A stretch of 64,000 bases of DNA, taken from contig JAPXFY010000015.1 of the NCBI GenBank assembly GCA_030674185.1, forward strand, positions 26,468,543 through 26,532,542. Direction: 5' to 3'. This document shows, piece after piece, positions 58,561 through 64,000 of the stretch. The notes beneath the pieces are model-generated. The model ran no database searches and was not told the origin of the DNA. It worked only from the letters and a program-made list of their open reading frames with translations. Position numbers and translations under genes: made by a program. This DNA comes from Monoplex corrugatus (taxonomy: Eukaryota; Mollusca; Gastropoda; Littorinimorpha; Ranellidae). Numbering within the stretch: position 1 is the stretch's first letter; each line of letters opens with the position of its first letter.

Positions 58561-60109
58561 AAATTAGGAGAAAAAGACTGAAACTTCCCTGCTACTTCGT
58601 CCAGTGTGAGAAAAGGACTAAACTGACTGAAATGACATCATAAGTATAGTATAGTATAAATATAGTCTTAAATATAAATATAGTCTTAAAGTCTGGAGTT
58701 TGTTCAAGAGAGATTCATCGCACTCAGACAATTTCATGTGCGTTCCACCCAAATCTACCAGCAGTTATCTGGTATACTCTTTAGCTTGCACAAACCCTGC
58801 AGTGTCAGGTCTTGAAATGGGAAGGGAACTTGAACTGTAAAACACTATCATCACCAGAGTGATTGGTGCCTGAAGATGGGCAATGAACAAGCCAACTATT
58901 ATGTTGCATGGTGGAATTGAACTCAAAACATGAGATCTTCAGTCCATGGCTCTATCAAAAGAGTTAGTCTGTCCATGGGGAGAAAAACTGTTGCCGTTGC
59001 AAGATACTTTTAAATTGTTGTTAATTTCAATAAGAAATGTTAAAGGATTGTATTATGAAAACAAATGTTAACATTTTGTCTGTGTTCAAGCAATGCCATA
59101 CAATAGATGGTCAATCAGGTTTTCTGGGTGAATGATGTAGTTCTTAAAACCAGGTTATCTTTTTTCCCAACCTTCACACCAAAGCTGTTCCTATGGAATC
59201 TGACGTTTCAAAGTCACAATTACATGAAAAGAAACATTTTCACTTGTGTTTACTTATGGAAGTATTTCATTTTCGTATATGACTTACATATTTTTACTTT
59301 TGTCCATTTGTTTTTTTTGTTTGTATTTATTTGAAAAGTAGATATGAACATTTGAAAAATTTGTTGATGCTTTATACCATATATGATGAAAGCAAAACAT
59401 ACTTTTTTGTAAAATGGTACTTAAGTTACAGATGTGTGTGTGTTTGTTGAAGATTTCTTGTTTTGTTGTTGAGGCAATTACCAATAATTGAATTTTAAAT
59501 TATTCATAAAAAGACCATAGCAGGTTACCATAGACTCTACATCTAACGCATGATGCCATTGAAATGACCATGCCTTGCACATTCCATGATTGGTCAGTAC
59601 ATTTGGAAGTATTTGAACTGCATGATTATGGTATTATGAACTCCGTGGCTTACTTGAACAAACAAGCAACAACCAGCCAAAAACAATGCATAATACGCTG
59701 AGGTCCTAATGTCGTCATTTTTGCTGATGTTCTTTTGCACTTTAATTTTATTCTGCTTTGTGTTATGCTGTTTTTTGTGCTTTGTTTCATTGTATTCAGT
59801 TTTTTTTAACTGGTTTATGTATTTAACTTACTTGTTTATTCATTTTGTCCATACCAAATTCACAGAAATTGTGAACAAACTTTGGCTGCTATAATTGTGA
59901 TACCGGTTACATAAGATACAGTCTTTAGATTGGACATTTTCTGCTTTCTATTGGAAGATGTGCAGGGTACACCAAAGTTCCTTGGTTTTTAGAAATAGAG
60001 CATGTACCTGAGGTGCTTTTTGTATGAAAGGCTTTTGTGTTTTGTTCCATTTGTTTATATATATATAACTTATCAGTTAAGTTTGGTATAAAAACTTACA
60101 AACCCCATT
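58561..60109. other. No feature seen
   Basis: AT-rich sequence. A short ATAAATATAGTCTTAAA duplication lies at about 58650-58690. No gene or element is recognised. Confidence 0.45.
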
Positions 60110-60690
60110 ATTGGTGATAACTTGCAGATCACTTATCCCTTGTGGGGATGCCAGGGGCTCTTTCAGTACTGATTGTATCCACATGTTTTGGAAATTCTGT
60201 GCTAAAAATTTTCTCTTATCTGTCTGTCTCTTTTTTCCTGCCTTACTTCATCATTTTTGTTTACCCTGGTGTCGCATTCACCTGTGTGTGTTTTATAAAG
60301 TCTTATATATCTTGTATTAGGATTGATAACTTGGGTACATGTATTAATTGTGGTTTTGACTGTATGGAAAATATGATTAGAAGCAATTTTAGGTCATTTA
60401 GGCCTGTTTTTACGTTTCTGTGTACCTAGTTTTGTTAAATACATTTGTACTTAGGTTTAGGGTTGTTTTTTCAAATGCCCTGACAATAAATTGGGAGGAA
60501 TGGTCAATACTAGGGGCATATCCATAGATTATGTGTGCGAATGCATTGATATGTGTACTTAATTTTTTCCATGTGTGTCTTCTTTTTTTCCTCAGGATCT
60601 TTTAGGTGTTGTATGTGTCTTGAGATGGTATTAGCCCTGATAAGGTAGTGTGCCATTGGCTGGGCTTTAAACAATAATGATAATACAGAT
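60110..60690 (+). mobile_element. Retroelement family R1, copy C
   Basis: It is the reverse-orientation partner of copy B, with GGGGCTCTTTCAGTACTGA at the left and GGCTGGGCTTTAAACAATAA then TGATAAT at the right. The 95-codon frame over its left part (60142-60429) has stops in the other copies and is not conserved. Confidence 0.75.
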
Positions 60691-60889
60691 CATGTTAGAT
60701 CATAATGAAAATGTATGCGTGTATATCCTGATAGAAATTTTAATCTGTCAGGTTTCTCCAACATTGTATTTCAGTTGGGTTTTTTTCATTTCTTTCTTTT
60801 GCCAGTGAACATGTGTAAGCATGAATGTGTGTGTATGTGTTTACCTGTGTTCATGCATGTAAATATGTACTTCATTTGTCTGTGTAAGT

Positions 60890-60905
60890 GAGAGAGAGAG
60901 AGGTG

Positions 60906-60942
<37 letters not shown>
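60890..60942. repeat. (GA)n/(GT)n microsatellite
   Basis: Six GA units then about 18 GT units. Confidence 0.93.
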
Positions 60943-60944
<2 letters not shown>

Positions 60945-61583
60945 AAATCCTGGTGAGATCAGTTTGTTGTCTGTGTGTATGTGTCCATGTAGACCGAAGT
61001 ATGTTGGCAAATTTTTCTCAGCTGTATATAGATTTTAACAAATTTAAACTGCAGGATCATCCAAGTGAAAGGATGCAAATGCAGAGAAAATTGATTGGGT
61101 ATGATTCATTATTTATTTAAGTTACTGAGATCAGAGATAGATGTAGAATCATTTCAGTGAATAGTGCTTGACTGAGCTCATATGGATTTTAACCTCCTCT
61201 TCTTCTTTAGAGCTGGTTTTGTTCAAGTTTGACTCAGGCTGATCAGTTTTCATGGTCAGATTTGTGCGCTGTTATAGAACAGAGATTGTTAATATCATTT
61301 TACATATGGCATTTTGTTTGTTCTTTTTCCTTTTATCTCTGCTTTTTCCCCCCCTGATAAAAATTTCAGGATTTGAAATGGTACAAGTTAGTTAAATCAT
61401 GCATTGTCACCGTTATGTAATGAAATGTTAAACTTGTGGACTGATATATTTCAACTTTGTTTTTATTACAGAATGTTGCGGTTGATGGGCTGTTATTTTC
61501 CTAAAACTTCATGAATGCACATTGTGTAGTTAAATTATCTTCATCAAGAATTTGTGGGATCATGTTGTGATGTGGACTGTTAG
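60943..61583. other. No feature seen
   Basis: AT-rich sequence without a supported gene or repeat. Confidence 0.45.
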
Positions 61584-61775
61584 TAACCCTTTTACTCCTG
61601 CACTCTGTCCATAAACTGCAAAAACTTAACCCTTTGACTCCTTCACCCAGTTTACCAGCTTCCTGCACGAAGATGGTGGATAGGGTGAGGGAGTCGAAGG
61701 GTTAAATTTTTGCTTTGTGAGCATCGTTGACAATGCTTGTTGCTAGTGGACATGGTGCGGGAGTCAAAGGGTTAG
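61584..61775. mobile_element. TTAA-flanked MITE, copy 4
   Basis: The outer ends are TAACCCTTTTACTCC and GGGAGTCAAAGGGTTAG. Within it, 61629-61705 is itself a hairpin bounded by TTAACCCTTTGACTCC and GAGTCGAAGGGTTAA. The nested arrangement shows how longer copies are built from the basic hairpin. Confidence 0.75.
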
Positions 61776-62185
61776 AAGTGGAGGATTTGATAAATTGCAA
61801 ATGATTTATTAAAGGTGCCTGAGTTGTCACTGAATGAATCTGTTTTCTGTTGTCTGTTTTTAATTTTGATTTTGCATCTTACCACATTGCATTACATGAA
61901 GTTTATGATTCTTTGTGCAGTGGTGTGTGATCAGACGTTCATGTGCCCAAGAATGTTACAGTAAAACTGCAGCAAAATTAAACATTACAAAAGTTAATGT
62001 AAATTCACTTTGACATGATCAGTTCTACTTGATCATCAAATTGGTTAGCCACAGTAAGGTAATGTTCGTTTCTGTCCATGTGGCTGACATACTCAGTTAG
62101 CTGCCTTATGACAACACTTTTATCTTGAAAGTTAACTTTATGAAAAGATCATTGAAGCAGTATTGTTTCAGTGTTGTCTGAAAAT
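61776..62185. other. No feature seen
   Basis: AT-rich sequence without a supported gene or repeat. Confidence 0.45.
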
Positions 62186-62187
62186 TT

Positions 62188-62295
62188 ACACACACACACA
62201 TACATGCGTGCGCGTGCACACACACACACACACACGTATGCACGCACGCACGTGTGCGCACATGCATGCACACATACACATGCACATGCAAAGAC
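62188..62295. repeat. (CA)n/(GCAC)n microsatellite
   Basis: CA and GCAC units mixed with CATG. Confidence 0.9.
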
Positions 62296-62567
62296 AAATA
62301 TGTGTTTCTTCCAAAGTCCTTTACTTATTCAGAAAAAAAACTGGATGTACATATTTATGTTGATGGTGAACTGGACGTCTATAAATCATTCAGTCAACGA
62401 ATCTTAGATATTTATAACCATTACAGATTGGAGAAAATATGAAAGCATATAGTAACAATAAGATTTGAACCTGGCCCATACTTGGTTTGGTTGTGAGGTA
62501 ATATCTATAACCATGTCTGATACTGCAGCACATCACATTTACGATAAGTGCACTTGTGCACAGGCTG

Positions 62568-62568
<1 letters not shown>

Positions 62569-62599
<31 letters not shown>

Positions 62600-62617
62600 C
62601 TCACTCACACACACACA

Positions 62618-62694
<77 letters not shown>

Positions 62695-62706
62695 ACACAC
62701 ACACTC
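62569..62706. repeat. (CT)n then (CA)n microsatellite
   Basis: Short CT run followed by about 60 CA units with CACT interruptions. Confidence 0.95.
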
Positions 62707-62939
62707 ACTTTGTGACAACGAAAACAAACTAATGAATCAGCAAATGCTCAAATAACAAAAACAAAGATGGTCAAGTCATTCTAATTGTCTCCATTTTAAT
62801 GATTTGATGAAAAGTATAGTTATGTCACAGGAAAAATTGCAACCCAAGAAAGACTCGAATTCCTTTCACAGATGTTCTTGCTTTGTTCTATCCAATCCAT
62901 CTATCAGTTGCGGACCAAACAGCGATGAACAAAGAGTGG

Positions 62940-64000
62940 AGGCTGGGGTATGGGGTGGTGCCTATACTCTCAAATGGTCTCATAACCCAATGACAGGTCT
63001 GCCTATGCGAGTTAGGGGCGCCTATAAATAACTCCTACCATCACATCAAAAGTCCTGGTAAGAAGGCAACCAACGCAGATATGCAATGGCAACAGCTTCT
63101 ATCACCACAACTATGGGCAGATGATCCCTAAAGGTACAGTGGCCAGAGCCTCCGCACAGTATGTGCACTGCCACTCCAGAAGGCAATGACAAACCACTGG
63201 TTGTATTTCTGTCAAGAACCACATAAGATGTCACGAAAGAAACAAAAAGGCTGTAGGACCGGACCTACTGAGACTCCAAGGATGGACAGGCCTCAGAAGC
63301 TAATGGGGAGGGAGTATCTGCGACCGTGAAACACTGCTATAATGACAGTACATATGACTGCAGCAGTAGGAAGCAGTCTCGTCGACACACTTAAAGACAG
63401 AAAAATCCAAAATCAGGCAAAAAGCAAGAAGAAAAAGACATCACCGTTGGAACGTGGCAGATGAACATAAGATTAGCATAATAGGCTTGAGTGAGACCAG
63501 ATGGAACAAGGAAGGCATCTTCAGTAAAGGAGATCATACAATAGTTTTCAGTGGAAATGAAAAAGGAGGCTCAGATGGAGTAGCTATCATTTTACACAAA
63601 CATAACGCTACATGCTTAAAAAGCCACAATGCCATCAGTGACCGAATAATCATGGCAAAACTAAATACCTAGCCAGCTCCATTAAATATCCAAATCTATG
63701 CTCCCACATCCAAACACAGAAGAAGAAATTGAAAAAGTTCTACAATGACCTGCAAACAACAAAGGATAAGATACCCAGCGGGAAATCTGCATAGTAATGG
63801 GGGATCTTAATGCTTAAGTAGATGAAATTGAAGACGGGGAAATATGACCTTATGGACTGGACAGTAGAAACGACCAGGGCGGTATGCTAGCAACTTCTGT
63901 AAAGCCAACAATCTCGCAATCACAAACACCTTCAAACATCCAAATAGAAGGAAATATACGTGGACATCACCAGCTGATGGAAGCAGACATCAAATAGATT
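62940..64000 (+). mobile_element. RTE-like LINE, 5' region and endonuclease start (runs off window)
   Basis: After a roughly 450-base leader the plus strand reads the opening of an APE-type endonuclease: ADEHKISIIGLSETRWNKEG, GSDGVAIILHKHNATCLKSH, ISDRIIMAKLN, then a stop and, in other frames, IQIYAPTS and CKANNLAITNTFKHPNRRKY with TWTSPADGSRHQID at the window edge. The motifs LSETRW (catalytic Glu) and the order are typical. Stops and shifts show that the copy is inactive. It probably belongs to the same family as the C-terminal pieces at 16330 and 36447. Confidence 0.85.

Noticed and set aside
60142..60429. 95-codon hydrophobic frame
   Set aside because: It lies in family R1, and the corresponding region is not open in the other copies.

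Overview
This is a eukaryotic nuclear window, most likely from an invertebrate and plausibly a gastropod or other mollusc. The reasons are split genes with GT-AG introns, long (AC)n microsatellites every few kilobases, and a mixture of L2/CR1-like and RTE-like LINEs, a Penelope-like element, tRNA-derived SINEs and TTAA-flanked MITEs, including retroelement tails of a kind I associate with molluscs. The assignment rests on these features and not on a database match. No operons, CRISPR arrays, rRNA or tRNA genes were found.

Two host genes can be supported. The clearest is a GDP-fucose transporter (SLC35C1 family) on the plus strand. It has two coding exons (47560-47683 and 51995-52914) that join in phase to give 347 residues, separated by a 4.3 kb intron full of short repeats. 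The second is a minus-strand gene of at least nine coding exons between 25456 and 13671. Every splice junction I could read keeps one frame. It encodes at least 455 residues: a charged, serine- and glycine-rich front, a short coiled coil, a conserved-looking middle and a strongly hydrophobic C-terminal segment. I do not recognise the family. Possible upstream exons lie at 27794-27817 and 28380-28496. A third, much weaker candidate is a minus-strand first exon at 38962-39106 behind a CpG-rich stretch, squeezed between two LINEs.

Layout: 1-13.6 kb is gene-poor repeat country (SINE pieces, a 27-bp lysine-codon minisatellite, a 40-bp repeat, an old decayed satellite). 13.6-28.5 kb is the unrecognised minus-strand gene, with LINE, SINE and MITE copies and an internally inverted Penelope-like element in its introns. 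28.5-41.3 kb is a retrotransposon cluster: a nearly intact L2-like LINE on plus, a CR1-like LINE on minus, broken RTE-like pieces, a decayed L2-like LINE on plus and another nearly intact L2-like LINE on minus. 41.3-47.5 kb holds microsatellites, a 293-bp foldback insert with a 16-bp target duplication, and the probable 5' region of the transporter gene. 47.5-52.9 kb is the transporter. 52.9-64 kb is repeat-rich and ends inside a LINE endonuclease region that runs off the window.

Nothing here looks like a new enzymatic system. The most interesting items are the unrecognised membrane-protein gene, the inverted Penelope element and its foldback relatives, the TTAA-flanked MITE family, the candidate first exon with a LINE at its splice donor, and a short motif recurring about a dozen times in the transporter intron. 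Exon borders were read by eye; repeat borders are approximate to about 10-30 bases.
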